Shown here piece by piece: positions 8,801 to 15,561 of a stretch of 26,476 nt of DNA (within the stretch, counting starts at the first letter, position 1; each line of letters opens with the position of its first letter). The translations under genes were made by a program, and so were the position numbers. The notes under the pieces were generated by a model. That model saw only the letters and a list, made by a program, of their open reading frames with translations. It ran no database searches and was not told where the DNA came from. The DNA comes from RH-chloro-G1 sp003670575 (GTDB lineage: Bacteria > Chloroflexota > Dehalococcoidia > UBA2979): positions 1 to 26,476 of the forward strand of contig CANMOP010000024.1 in assembly GCA_947499615.1 (NCBI GenBank), given 5' to 3'.

Positions 8801-9369
8801 GGGAACACATCCACCAGCCCACCGCGCCGCGCCGCCTCACCAGCAACCTGCACCAGCGGCCCGATCGCGTACCCAGACTCCACGAGTTGTGCCGCGAGCG
8901 ACTCAATCGGCAGCCGCTGCCCCACCTCGATAGTGCCCGGCCCACGCCCGAGGTCGGCCGGGCGCAGCGTGTGCTCCGCCGCCGCCGCCACCGAGGCCAC
9001 CACCAGCGGCGGCGTCCCCCCGCCGCTCGCCCGCGCAAGACGCGAGAGCACATCCAGCCGACGCGCGATCACATCGGAGGGGGCACCATCGCGGGCGTAC
9101 GGCATCGTCCCGCGCGCCGGGAACAGCGCAGCCGCGACACCCACCCACGGGCGCACCTGATCGAACATCGCCTCTGCATCCGCCTCGCGCGGCACCAGCA
9201 GCAGCAACGGCGCGCGAGCGTGCCGCCACAGCAGCGCAGCCACCACCGCCTTCGACGCATCGATAGTGCCGAGGGTGACCCGCGCACCCGCCCCGAGGCG
9301 TGCGTATACCTCCGCGAGCGGCGGCAGGGACTGGAGCTCAGCCAGCAGCGGGGTCAACTCGAACGCCAC
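5863..9369 (-). CDS. mfd: transcription-repair coupling factor Mfd
   Basis: 1168 residues, the usual length for Mfd, the translocase that pushes stalled RNA polymerase off damaged DNA and recruits UvrA/UvrB. Visible in order are the UvrB-like N-terminal region (to about 350), the CarD/RNA-polymerase-interacting domain (about 480-545, beginning VVPGDFVVHADHGIARF), the RecG-like helicase core with Walker A GDVGFGKTE (about 633) and DEEQ box (about 730), motifs V/VI (TTIIESGIDIPNVNT and QLRGRVGR), and the C-terminal TRCF domain (about 1020-1110). The start is GTG 9369, with GAGG four bases upstream; the encoded start MAFELTPLLAEL fits the family. The gene lies downstream of pth, a common bacterial order, but a hairpin leader and a repeat separate the two. 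The HAD gene follows within four bases. Confidence 0.97.
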   Translation of the reverse strand: MAFELTPLLAELQSLPPLAEVYARLGAGARVTLGTIDASKAVVAALLWRHARAPLLLLVPREADAEAMFDQVRPWVGVAAALFPARGTMPYARDGAPSDVIARRLDVLSRLARASGGGTPPLVVASVAAAAEHTLRPADLGRGPGTIEVGQRLPIESLAAQLVESGYAIGPLVQVAGEAARRGGLVDVFPPDGALPVRIEWMGQAVESIRTFDPETQRTSERLERVHIGPASEWIAERGALVLVGDRMQGVRGAEVEEEAHALRRGELPAAARYGPLAVDGTLLDHLPSNGVLILDEREAIDAAAVDHDELAQERRGELIEARELTDETAYPHARRAELEVALDRHRPRADFARWATGREADAFRLPFTARDAYAGRLPAAAGDAGRELRRGDRIVVVSQQAQRYHEVLADAGVVAPVHSSLDGVLAAGTLALVQGALSEGWQVAGPRGILALSTDRELFGFVKQRRTLRRAGSQRSKFLAEVVPGDFVVHADHGIARFAGIVRRPVDDGERDYLELRYADDDRLYVPIDQVDRVTRYAAPSDHIPRLTRLGTQEWNHARARVKAAVSIVAADLLRLYAARTMLPGHAFRADTPWQIEMEGAFPYEETEDQLRALAEVKADMESPRPMDRLICGDVGFGKTEVALRAAFKAVMDGRQVGVLVPTTVLAQQHERTFRERLAAYPVRIESLSRFRTDAEARDVIAGMRSGEVDIVIGTHRLLQAGVEFADLGLVIIDEEQRFGVAHKERLKRMRLEVDVLSLSATPIPRTLHMSLAGIRDMSTIDTAPMDRQPVQTYVAEWDDALVREALLHEMERGGQLYVVHNRVHSIDLLAERLRALVPEARVVVGHGQMPEMVLSKVMERFADGEFDVLVCTTIIESGIDIPNVNTMIIDRADTLGLGQLYQLRGRVGRSSHQAYAYLLHSHERVLTEVAQQRLSTIFEASELGSGFQVAMRDLEIRGAGNLLGSEQSGQIAAVGFDLYTQMLADAVDGMKTSAHVPASATAALPPSRVVRPVAIDLPASAFIPESYSPEIEARLALYQRIAALTSIDEAEALAAELVDRLGPIPSALAQLLGLVRIRLAAGAAEVSAVRLEEGEVVLTSRDGREFGGRALPRLPREVRIGRSQLRLPRAALGERWLDAVEATLRLLRVPAATATSAPAATPGTRG

Positions 9370-9394
9370 GCCACCTCAATCACCACGCACACGC

Positions 9395-9426
9395 ACAAAC
9401 AGGGCCGCCCGCGTGGGGTGGCCCTG
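9395..9426 (-). terminator. terminator-like hairpin in the mfd leader
   Basis: On the minus strand CAGGGCC (9426-9420) pairs perfectly with GGCCCTG (9406-9400), with additional GGG/CCC pairing inside, followed at once by TTTGT. It is the best intrinsic-terminator shape in the window. It ends only 25 bases before the mfd start, leaving no space for a promoter between them. It therefore either ends pth transcription imperfectly or acts as an attenuator for mfd. Confidence 0.45.
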
Positions 9427-9445
9427 CAACATCATCTACCCACCC

Positions 9446-9451
9446 AGTGTA
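9446..9451 (-). promoter_or_regulatory. candidate -10 box for mfd (TACACT)
   Basis: On the minus strand TACACT matches four of six positions of a sigma70 -10 box and would place a start point near 9438, just upstream of the leader hairpin. No good -35 is visible, so this is tentative. Confidence 0.25.
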
Positions 9452-9502
9452 CCGACGCGGACGCCACCCGCGGAACCACCCGCCGAATCGCACGCGTCCG
9501 GT

Positions 9503-9550
9503 CTCCCCTCGCCCCGCCCGGCGGGGAGAGGGGCCGGGGGTGAGGGCTCC
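9503..9550. repeat. GC-rich palindromic interspersed repeat, copy 1
   Basis: The element is a palindromic head (CCCCTCGCCCCGC paired with GCGGGGAGAGGGG, arms 9505-9517 and 9521-9533) followed by the tail GCCGGGGGTGAGGGCTCC. Nearly the same unit recurs three times at 18064-18190. Elements of this kind are dispersed in many GC-rich environmental bacterial genomes. This copy lies between pth and mfd. Confidence 0.7.
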
Positions 9551-9585
9551 CCGGTCGAGGCTCGCGGCCCCCCCGATCCGCCCCG

Positions 9586-10248
9586 CTACCCCCCCGCCGG
9601 ATTGAACCGCGTCATCGCCAGCTCAATCCCCGAGGTGATCGCCAGCACGATCGCGTCCGACGCAACCTCCAGCGTCTGCTCAATCGCCTCGCGCTCACGA
9701 TTGGAGGGCGGGGCAAGCACCCAGCCAGCCACCCGCTCCGGGTCGCGTACCGGCTTCCCGTCGTCGTATGGCCGGTCAATGCCGATACGCACGCGCGAGA
9801 ACTCGCCGCCGCCCACCGCGCCCAGCAACGATTTCATGCCGTTGTATCCGCCGTGCCCGCCCTGCGCTCGGATCCGCAGCTGCCCCACCGGCAAGTCGAT
9901 GTCGTCGTACACCACCAGCAACTGCGCGCGATCGAGGCTCAGCCGCCGCAGCTCCGCCGCAATCGGCGGCCCACTCTCGTTCACGTAGCTGCGTGGCCGC
10001 GCGAGGTGGATCGTCCGCCCCTCCACCGTGATCGTCGCGGTCTCGATGCGGCCCTGCCGCTCGAACGTCGCGCCGTACCGGCGGCCCAGCACCCGCACGC
10101 ACCACACGCCTACATTATGTCGGGTTGATGAGTATTCGCTGCCGGGGTTGCCGAACCCGACGATGAGCGCCGGTCGAATCGGCGCCACTGTGTCCTGCTC
10201 GCGGCCGTCGCCATCATCACGCCCGGCCGCAGTTCGCTTGCTCGTCAT
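9586..10248 (-). CDS. pth: peptidyl-tRNA hydrolase
   Basis: 220 residues from ATG 10248. Pth cleaves the ester bond of peptidyl-tRNAs dropped by stalled ribosomes. All hallmarks are present: LIVGFGNPGSEYSSTRHNVG with Asn34 and catalytic His44, Asn90 in SYVNESG, Asp115/Asp116 in VYDDIDLPVG, and GGHGGYNGMKS with Asn136. The core matches the usual size of about 190 residues; an extra N-terminal stretch of about 27 residues rich in Arg, Asp and Gly precedes it. Start choice is uncertain: ATG 10257, ATG 10248 or GTG 10188 (AGGA four bases upstream, giving a start close to the core). It heads the leftward block and diverges from the epimerase pair. Confidence 0.92.
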   Translation of the reverse strand: MTSKRTAAGRDDGDGREQDTVAPIRPALIVGFGNPGSEYSSTRHNVGVWCVRVLGRRYGATFERQGRIETATITVEGRTIHLARPRSYVNESGPPIAAELRRLSLDRAQLLVVYDDIDLPVGQLRIRAQGGHGGYNGMKSLLGAVGGGEFSRVRIGIDRPYDDGKPVRDPERVAGWVLAPPSNREREAIEQTLEVASDAIVLAITSGIELAMTRFNPAGG

Positions 10249-10319
10249 GGCGGTCATCGTCAATGGCGACCGCGCGCCGCGCAACCGCCCCCTACCACCC
10301 CGCACACGTGGCGCGCGCG

Positions 10320-10325
10320 TATGAT
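10320..10325 (+). promoter_or_regulatory. candidate -10 box (TATGAT) of the epimerase pair
   Basis: TATGAT, five of six matches to a sigma70 -10 box, lies between two CGCGCG arms (10314-10319 and 10327-10332) about 43 bases before the first epimerase start. No recognisable -35 is present at the normal spacing, so an activator or another sigma factor may be involved. Confidence 0.3.
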
Positions 10326-10368
10326 GCGCGCGGCACATCGAGGTTCGCGAGCCGAAGGAGGCGTTCCG

Positions 10369-11451
10369 ATGAAGGTACTGGTGATGGGCGGCACACGGTT
10401 CAACGGGCTGGCCCTGGTCCATGAGTTGGCGCGCCACGGCCATGAGGTCACGATCTTCAACCGTGGCCAGAGCGAGGCCGCACTGCCTCGTGGCATCCGC
10501 CGCCTCTACGGCGACCGCACGAACGCGCAGCAACTGTTCGACATCATGAAGAATGAGGACTTCGACTGCGTGCAGGACATCAGCGCGTACACCCGCGGTG
10601 ACGTCCAGCCGATGTTCGATGCGTTCAAGGGCCGCATCGGCCACTACATCTTCGCCGGCTCCACCGTCATCTACGCCGACACCAAGGTGCTCCCGATCCG
10701 CGAGAGCCACCCTGTCGATGAGGGCCCGAAGCAGGGCGACTACGGCAAGAACAAGATCCTCGTGGAGCGCTGGCTGTTCGAGGAGTTCCGCGCCAACGGC
10801 TTCCCGGCCACGGTGATGTCGTTCTCCATGGTGTTCGGCCCCAACAACAACATCATCGAGCGCGAGCAGCGCATGTTCATGCGCCTCCTCAACGGCCGCC
10901 CCGTGCTCATCCCCGGCGACGGCACCACGCTCCAGCAGATCGGCCACGTCGATGACGAGGCGAAGGCGATGCGCATGGCCATGGGCAACCCGAACACCTT
11001 CGGCAAGCGCTACAACGTCACCGGCAAGGACTACTGGACCGACGAGGGCTACGTCGACACCTTCGCGGAAATCGTCGGCGTCACACCGCAGAAGGTCTTC
11101 ATCCCCGCGCCGATGATGGACGACATCTGGACCGACAAGATCGCGCTGTCCGGCTCAACGCTCGCCATCCGCGAGCCTCGCACCTACGCGACGACCAACG
11201 TCGCACCCGAGTCCAACATGCGGCTCGCGCAGAGCCTGGTGCAGCGGCTCAACCCGCAACTGCACCACTGGAACCACAACACCGTGTTCAGCATCGAGCG
11301 CATGCGCGAGGACTTCGGGTTCACACCGGACTACACCTTCGCCACGGCTGTCGAGCAGACCTACGAATGGTTCCGCCGCGAGGGCCTGGACAAGGTCCGC
11401 ACGTACGACTTCGGTTGGGAAGACCAGCTCATCCAGCGCATCGGCGGATAG
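10369..11451 (+). CDS. NAD(P)-dependent epimerase/dehydratase-like protein, copy 1
   Basis: 360 residues, an extended short-chain dehydrogenase fold. The dinucleotide loop is MGGTRFNG (residues 6-13), the GGTRFxG variant found in CSP41-like and related epimerase-family proteins. The catalytic set is Ser98/Thr99 and Tyr125-x3-Lys129 (YGKNK). The start at ATG 10369 has a perfect AAGGAGG seven bases upstream. The family covers sugar-nucleotide epimerases and dehydratases as well as members with RNA-binding or unknown roles, so the substrate is open. A close paralogue follows after 38 bases in the same direction, so the two are almost certainly one transcript. The copies differ most near residues 51-60, 119-127 and 265-290, while the cofactor loop and the Tyr/Lys pair are identical. 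Confidence 0.9.
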   Translation: MKVLVMGGTRFNGLALVHELARHGHEVTIFNRGQSEAALPRGIRRLYGDRTNAQQLFDIMKNEDFDCVQDISAYTRGDVQPMFDAFKGRIGHYIFAGSTVIYADTKVLPIRESHPVDEGPKQGDYGKNKILVERWLFEEFRANGFPATVMSFSMVFGPNNNIIEREQRMFMRLLNGRPVLIPGDGTTLQQIGHVDDEAKAMRMAMGNPNTFGKRYNVTGKDYWTDEGYVDTFAEIVGVTPQKVFIPAPMMDDIWTDKIALSGSTLAIREPRTYATTNVAPESNMRLAQSLVQRLNPQLHHWNHNTVFSIERMREDFGFTPDYTFATAVEQTYEWFRREGLDKVRTYDFGWEDQLIQRIGG

Positions 11452-11489
11452 CAGCACCTCGGGTCACCGAGGGGAGTAGGGGGGCAGCG

Positions 11490-12578
11490 ATGAAAGTCTT
11501 GGTGATGGGCGGCACGCGGTTCAACGGGCTCGCGCTGGTGCACGAGCTCGCGCGCCACGGCCACGAGGTGACGGTCTTCAACCGCGGCCAGAGCGAGGCC
11601 GCGCTGCCTCGAGGCGTGCGCCGACTCTACGGCGACCGCACCGATGCGAGCGCACTGTTCGCGATGATGAAGAACGAGGACTTCGACTGCGTGCAGGACA
11701 TCAGCGGCTACACCCGCGACGACGTCCAGCCGCTGTTCGATGCATTCAAGGGCCGCATCGGCCACTACATCTTTGCCGGCTCCACCGTCATCTACGCCGA
11801 CACCAAGGTGCTCCCGATCCGCGAGAGCCACCCCGTCGACGAGACCGACCGGCAGGGCGACTACGGCAAGAACAAGTTGATCGTGGAGCGCTGGCTGTTC
11901 GGCGAGCACCGCGAGAACGGCTTCCCCGCCACGGTGATGTCGTTCTCCATGGTGTTCGGCCCCAACAACAACTCCATCGAGCGCGAGCAGCGCGTGTTCA
12001 TGCGCCTGCTCTCCGGCCGCCCGGTGCTCATCCCCGGCGACGGCACCACGCTCCAGCAGATCGGCCACGTCGATGACGAGGCGAAGGCGTTGCGCATGGC
12101 CATGCTCAACCCGAACACCTTCGGCAAGCGCTACAACGTCACAGGCAAGGACTACTGGACCGACGAGGGGTACATGGACACCTTCGCGGAGATCGTGGGC
12201 GTCACCCCGGAAAAGGTGTACATCCCCGCTCCGCTGATGGATGACATCTGGACGGACAAAGTCGGACTCAGCGGCTCCACCGTCGCGTTGCGCGCTCCTC
12301 GCACGTACGCCACCGGCCTGCCGATCGCGGAGTCCAACCTCCGCTTCGCCAACAGCCTGGTGCAACGACTGAACCCGCAGCTCCACCACTGGAACCACAA
12401 CACGATCTTCAGCATCGACCGCATGCGCGAGGACTTCGGGTTCACCCCGGACTTCGGCTTCGCCACCGCGGTGGAGCACACCTACGAGTGGTTCCGCCGC
12501 GAGGGCCTCGACAAGGTGCGGCAGTACGACTGGTCGTGGGAGGACCAACTCCTGCAGATGGTGAAGGACCACAAGTAG
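11490..12578 (+). CDS. NAD(P)-dependent epimerase/dehydratase-like protein, copy 2
   Basis: 362 residues, roughly 85% identical by eye to copy 1 along its whole length, with the same GGTRFNG loop and YGKNK catalytic motif. The GGGGAGTAGGGGGG stretch before ATG 11490 is purine-rich enough to serve as ribosome site. The C-terminal tail differs (QMVKDHK here against QRIGG). The DNA of the two copies is also strongly similar, so this is a tandem duplication old enough to have collected about 50 substitutions yet kept intact, which suggests both copies are used. Whether they have split substrates or form a heteromer cannot be read from sequence. A strong hairpin follows the stop. Confidence 0.9.
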   Translation: MKVLVMGGTRFNGLALVHELARHGHEVTVFNRGQSEAALPRGVRRLYGDRTDASALFAMMKNEDFDCVQDISGYTRDDVQPLFDAFKGRIGHYIFAGSTVIYADTKVLPIRESHPVDETDRQGDYGKNKLIVERWLFGEHRENGFPATVMSFSMVFGPNNNSIEREQRVFMRLLSGRPVLIPGDGTTLQQIGHVDDEAKALRMAMLNPNTFGKRYNVTGKDYWTDEGYMDTFAEIVGVTPEKVYIPAPLMDDIWTDKVGLSGSTVALRAPRTYATGLPIAESNLRFANSLVQRLNPQLHHWNHNTIFSIDRMREDFGFTPDFGFATAVEHTYEWFRREGLDKVRQYDWSWEDQLLQMVKDHK

Positions 12579-12585
12579 CGAACGC

Positions 12586-12635
12586 GGGGCAACTGGAGCG
12601 GGCGACGACGTAACCTCGCCTGCTCCAGTTGCCCT
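12586..12635. terminator. bidirectional terminator hairpin
   Basis: Arms 12586-12605 and 12616-12635 form a 20-bp stem, fully paired if two G-T pairs are allowed, around a 10-base loop. It sits between the convergent epimerase and SRPBCC genes, starting eight bases after one stop and ending seven bases before the other. No T run is present, but the stem is very stable. Confidence 0.7.
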
Positions 12636-12641
12636 GCGCCG

Positions 12642-13616
12642 TCAGAGCGCCCGCACGTACCCACCGAGCCGCGCGAGGTGCTGCCTCCCACCCTCGATCG
12701 CGCCGTGATCCTGAATGCACTGGTCTCGCATCGCGACCGTCACAAACTCGGAACGCATCGTCAGCAGCGTGCGTTCGCCCAGCGCCGTAAAGGTCACCGT
12801 GCTGCGGAACTGCGACGGGTCGCCCGCCGCCTCGCCGTGCGCGTACACGAGCCGCTCCGGGGGCGCGATCTCCTCAAACACGATTCGGTTCGGATAGTCG
12901 ACGCCGTCCGGCCCGTGCATCGTGAACTCCCACACACCGCCCGGCCTGATGTCGATCTCATGCGTCGTGGTCGTGAAGCCGTCCGGCCCCCACCACTGCC
13001 CCACGTGCATCGGGTCCGTCCACGCACCGAACACCAACTCGCGCCGCGCATCGATCGTGCGAGTGGTCACGATCTCGCGCCCGGCCGGGAACGCAAACGC
13101 AGCGTCGACGCCCTCCGCGAACGACGCCGCCAACTTCTCGAACGACGCAAGCCACGACGCGCCCGTCATCTCGGACACCTCGGCGCCCGGGATGTCGGTG
13201 TGCCGCAACGTCGGCTTCGTCGTGCCGTCGGGCCCCGACTCCAGCGTGACGGTGACCTGTTGCGTCAGCGGCCACTCCCCAACCATCCCGTAGTGAGACG
13301 CCGCAACCACATTCCCGTCCGCATCTGCGAACGAGTCGGTGAACACCAGCCGCTCCGGCGCCTCGACCTCCTGATACACGCCGGTGGTCCAGAACTCCTG
13401 CCCATCCGGTGAGCGCATGCAGAAGTGATACTTCCCACCCACACGCAGGTCGATGTTGCTCGTCGGCGCGGAGAACCCCTCCGGCCCCCACCACCGCATC
13501 AGGTGCGTCGGATCGGTCCACGCCTGCCACACCAACTCGCGTGGCGCGTCGAAGATTCGCGTAACGACAAGGTCTCCCGACGCTGATTGCGCGGACGGAT
13601 CGTTCTGGGCGGTCAT
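12642..13616 (-). CDS. double SRPBCC (AHSA1-like) domain protein
   Basis: 324 residues made of two consecutive AHSA1-type SRPBCC domains. The first (about 16-155) begins LVVTRIFDAPRELVWQAWTD and includes RWWGPEGF; the second (about 170-310) begins EIVTTRTIDARRELVFGAWTD and includes QWWGPDGF. Single-domain members are about 150 residues; this is an internal duplication or fusion. The fold forms a hydrophobic cavity that binds lipids or other small ligands; members of this subgroup are typically encoded next to an ArsR repressor and are poorly understood. The start codon overlaps the stop of the repressor gene (ATGA at 13613-13616), so translation is coupled. The protein is cytosolic, with no signal peptide. 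Confidence 0.9.
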   Translation of the reverse strand: MTAQNDPSAQSASGDLVVTRIFDAPRELVWQAWTDPTHLMRWWGPEGFSAPTSNIDLRVGGKYHFCMRSPDGQEFWTTGVYQEVEAPERLVFTDSFADADGNVVAASHYGMVGEWPLTQQVTVTLESGPDGTTKPTLRHTDIPGAEVSEMTGASWLASFEKLAASFAEGVDAAFAFPAGREIVTTRTIDARRELVFGAWTDPMHVGQWWGPDGFTTTTHEIDIRPGGVWEFTMHGPDGVDYPNRIVFEEIAPPERLVYAHGEAAGDPSQFRSTVTFTALGERTLLTMRSEFVTVAMRDQCIQDHGAIEGGRQHLARLGGYVRAL

Positions 13617-13963
13617 GGTGCGGTCCCTTCGTCTGTACTCGTCATCTGGACGGTGCGGAGATAGTGTTCGAGGCGGTCGAGGCGCTGCTCCCAGAACCCC
13701 CGATATTGCTCCACCCAGTCGGCGGCCTCCGCCAGCGGCGCGGCGCGCAGCCGACACGGTCGCCACTGCGCGTGACGGCTGCGTTCGATGAGGCCCGCGC
13801 GCTCCAGCACTTTGAGGTGCTTAGAGATGCCCGGCAGCGTCATCGCGAACGGCTCGGCTATCTCAGTGACCGACGCCTCACCGTCAGCGAGGCGCGCGAG
13901 GATGGCGCGTCGCGTCGGGTCCGCGAGCGCAGCAAACGTCCTGTCGAGGCCAGCTTCGGGCAT
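13613..13963 (-). CDS. ArsR-family winged-helix repressor
   Basis: 116 residues with the ArsR fold: LDRTFAALADPTRRAILARL at the N-terminus, then the winged helix-turn-helix SVTEIAEPFAMTLPGISKHL, wing and dimer helix (about residues 31-63 and onward). The metal-sensing CxC motif of the recognition helix is absent, so this is not a metal sensor of the classical type; it belongs with the SRPBCC-linked repressors. It overlaps the SRPBCC gene by four bases and probably represses both genes through the dyad at 13987-14003. The start is ATG 13963, without a strong ribosome site. The inducing ligand is unknown but may be what the SRPBCC protein binds (inference). Confidence 0.92.
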   Translation of the reverse strand: MPEAGLDRTFAALADPTRRAILARLADGEASVTEIAEPFAMTLPGISKHLKVLERAGLIERSRHAQWRPCRLRAAPLAEAADWVEQYRGFWEQRLDRLEHYLRTVQMTSTDEGTAP

Positions 13964-13986
13964 CTGTTACACCAATCCGTTTATTA

Positions 13987-14003
13987 ACTGATTGGTAATC
14001 AGT
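13987..14003. promoter_or_regulatory. palindromic operator of the ArsR/SRPBCC operon
   Basis: ACTGATT-ggt-AATCAGT is a perfect 7-bp inverted repeat with a 3-base spacer, 24 bases upstream of the repressor start. An AT-rich block (TTAATA on the minus strand, 13982-13987) that could be the -10 box abuts it. Position, size and symmetry fit an ArsR-type operator for autorepression. Confidence 0.65.
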
Positions 14004-14055
14004 GGCGCGTCAGGGGTGACGTCAACCAGAGCGCGCGCGGGGCCGCAACCCTCGC

Positions 14056-15387
14056 CTACTCGCTCCCGTCGCCCGCCGTGAGCAGCTCGGTGATCAGCGC
14101 CACGAGTCGGTCGTCCAGCACCCGATCGATGCCATCGAGGTCGCTCGCCCCAATCACCTGCAACAGCCGGTCGAGCGCCGGAACGTCCTGCCGCGAGAGC
14201 ACCAGGTGCGCCGTGCGCGCAGCAAGCAGATCACGCTGCTGCTCGAACGCCACACGCACCGCCTCAATCGCCGCGCCAGCGCGCTCGAACTGCGCCGGCC
14301 GCGTGCCCAGCGTGATCCCCGCCGTGCGCGCGCGCGCCGCAGCGGGAGCCGCTGGCAGCACCTCGATGCCGACACACGCTTCGTAGTACTCGCGGAGCGC
14401 ACCCGCCCCCACCGCGGGACCGAGTGCGGCCACCTCATTCAGTCGAGCAAGCGCCTCCGCAGTGCGTCGTGCCGCGTCCAGGTCACCGCTCACCACCCTG
14501 GCCTCGCGCAACACCGAGCGGTACTGCGCCTCGTACGCGAGCCGGTAGCGCTCACGCCACGCCCGCACCGCTGCCAGCGCGCCACCGAACGGCACACCTT
14601 CGACGTACCGCCATGGCGACGCCTGCTCCAGCAGCGCCCGGCGATCGATCGCCAACTCCAGGTACTCGGCTGCCTCCTCATCGATCACTGCGTCGCGCAG
14701 GAACAGCAGCACCTCCGCCACCTCCGCCGCGCCCCGCGTCCCGCCACGCCCGAGGTCCGCGATGCGCTCGATCAGGATCGCGTCCGCGAACCGGTCCGGC
14801 TCCACGAACGCCTGCTGCAGCCAGCGCTCGAGCGCTGCGTCCGACGCCTGCGCATCGCTCTCCGGCGTAGCGCTCGCCGTATCCGCCGCCACCCCGAGGC
14901 GCGCGAGCACGCCCAGCGGCCCCGTGCGGTCGGCCGCGAATGCCAGCGCAACGTCCAACTGTCGATGTGACTCGGCCGGCACCGGCTGCGGATGCAGCAC
15001 CGCAATCGCGCCGCTCGCGATGAACTCGACGAGTGCGGGCCCCGGCCCGCGATGATGCGACGACCACGCCCAGAGCCGCTCGCCAATCGTGCGCGCCCCG
15101 CCACCCTCGACGCCCGGCGCGCCCGCGACGCCCGCGGCATACACCGCCGCGTCCTCCGCCACCCGTCGCAGCACCTGCTCGACATGCAGCCACGGCGGCA
15201 GCACCTCAGCCGTCGAGGGCGCCACCGCTCGCAGCCGAACCACGCGGACATCGGCCTCATCGGCCGCTGGCGGCACCAGGAACCGCTTGTCCCACGTGGC
15301 GGCGTCAATCACCTCGATGGCGTACGAGACGCCGTGCTCGTCGCGGGCGTACACCACCGAGGCAGTGCGCGTCTGGCCTCTCACCAC
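14056..15387 (-). CDS. hypothetical protein of 443 residues, family not recognised
   Basis: Start at GTG 15387, chosen because CGGAGG stands seven bases upstream; the frame stays open upstream through the promoter, which argues against the longer form. The N-terminal 60 residues alternate like beta strands (TRTASVVYARDEHGVSYAIEV). The remainder is almost entirely predicted helix, rich in Ala, Glu, Arg and Leu, with a charged region WRERYRLAYEAQYRSVLREA near the middle that may form a coiled coil. No signal peptide, membrane segment or nucleotide-binding motif is seen. It is transcribed alone, divergently from the acyl-CoA synthetase subunit, from a good sigma70-like promoter. I cannot assign a function. 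Confidence 0.7.
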   Translation of the reverse strand: MVRGQTRTASVVYARDEHGVSYAIEVIDAATWDKRFLVPPAADEADVRVVRLRAVAPSTAEVLPPWLHVEQVLRRVAEDAAVYAAGVAGAPGVEGGGARTIGERLWAWSSHHRGPGPALVEFIASGAIAVLHPQPVPAESHRQLDVALAFAADRTGPLGVLARLGVAADTASATPESDAQASDAALERWLQQAFVEPDRFADAILIERIADLGRGGTRGAAEVAEVLLFLRDAVIDEEAAEYLELAIDRRALLEQASPWRYVEGVPFGGALAAVRAWRERYRLAYEAQYRSVLREARVVSGDLDAARRTAEALARLNEVAALGPAVGAGALREYYEACVGIEVLPAAPAAARARTAGITLGTRPAQFERAGAAIEAVRVAFEQQRDLLAARTAHLVLSRQDVPALDRLLQVIGASDLDGIDRVLDDRLVALITELLTAGDGSE

Positions 15388-15426
15388 GTTCAGGCCTCCG
15401 CACTGCGCATCACTCGGTACGGGGGT

Positions 15427-15456
15427 CTTGTAGTTGGCGCACGAGTCGCCCGTCAA
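15427..15456 (-). promoter_or_regulatory. sigma70-like promoter of the 443-aa hypothetical gene
   Basis: On the minus strand TTGACG (15456-15451) is followed after 18 bases by TACAAG (15432-15427), or after 17 bases by CTACAA. The start point would lie near 15420, leaving a 33-base leader that contains the GGAGG ribosome site. Confidence 0.6.
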
Positions 15457-15498
15457 GCAAATGCGAACAAATGTCAGAATCGGGCCTCGGCTATCACA

Positions 15499-15527
15499 TT
15501 GCAAGGGGTCCGGGCGACACCTATGAT
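15499..15527 (+). promoter_or_regulatory. sigma70-like promoter of the acyl-CoA synthetase subunit
   Basis: TTGCAA (15499-15504), exactly 17 bases, then TATGAT (15522-15527) is the best-formed promoter in the window. The expected start point near 15534 leaves a 28-base leader containing GGAGA before ATG 15562. Confidence 0.75.
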
Positions 15528-15561
15528 TCAGCCGCCCTCACGCGCACTGGAGACATGCACC

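Noticed and set aside
9586..10947. Upstream extension of the pth frame to 10947
   Set aside because: Residues upstream of about 10257 are antisense to the first epimerase and do not resemble pth; the domain starts near 10180.
11361..12572. 403-codon open frame exactly antisense to the second epimerase
   Set aside because: It is the mirror of a well-supported gene. The same antisense frame is open over the first copy too, as expected from GC-biased codons.
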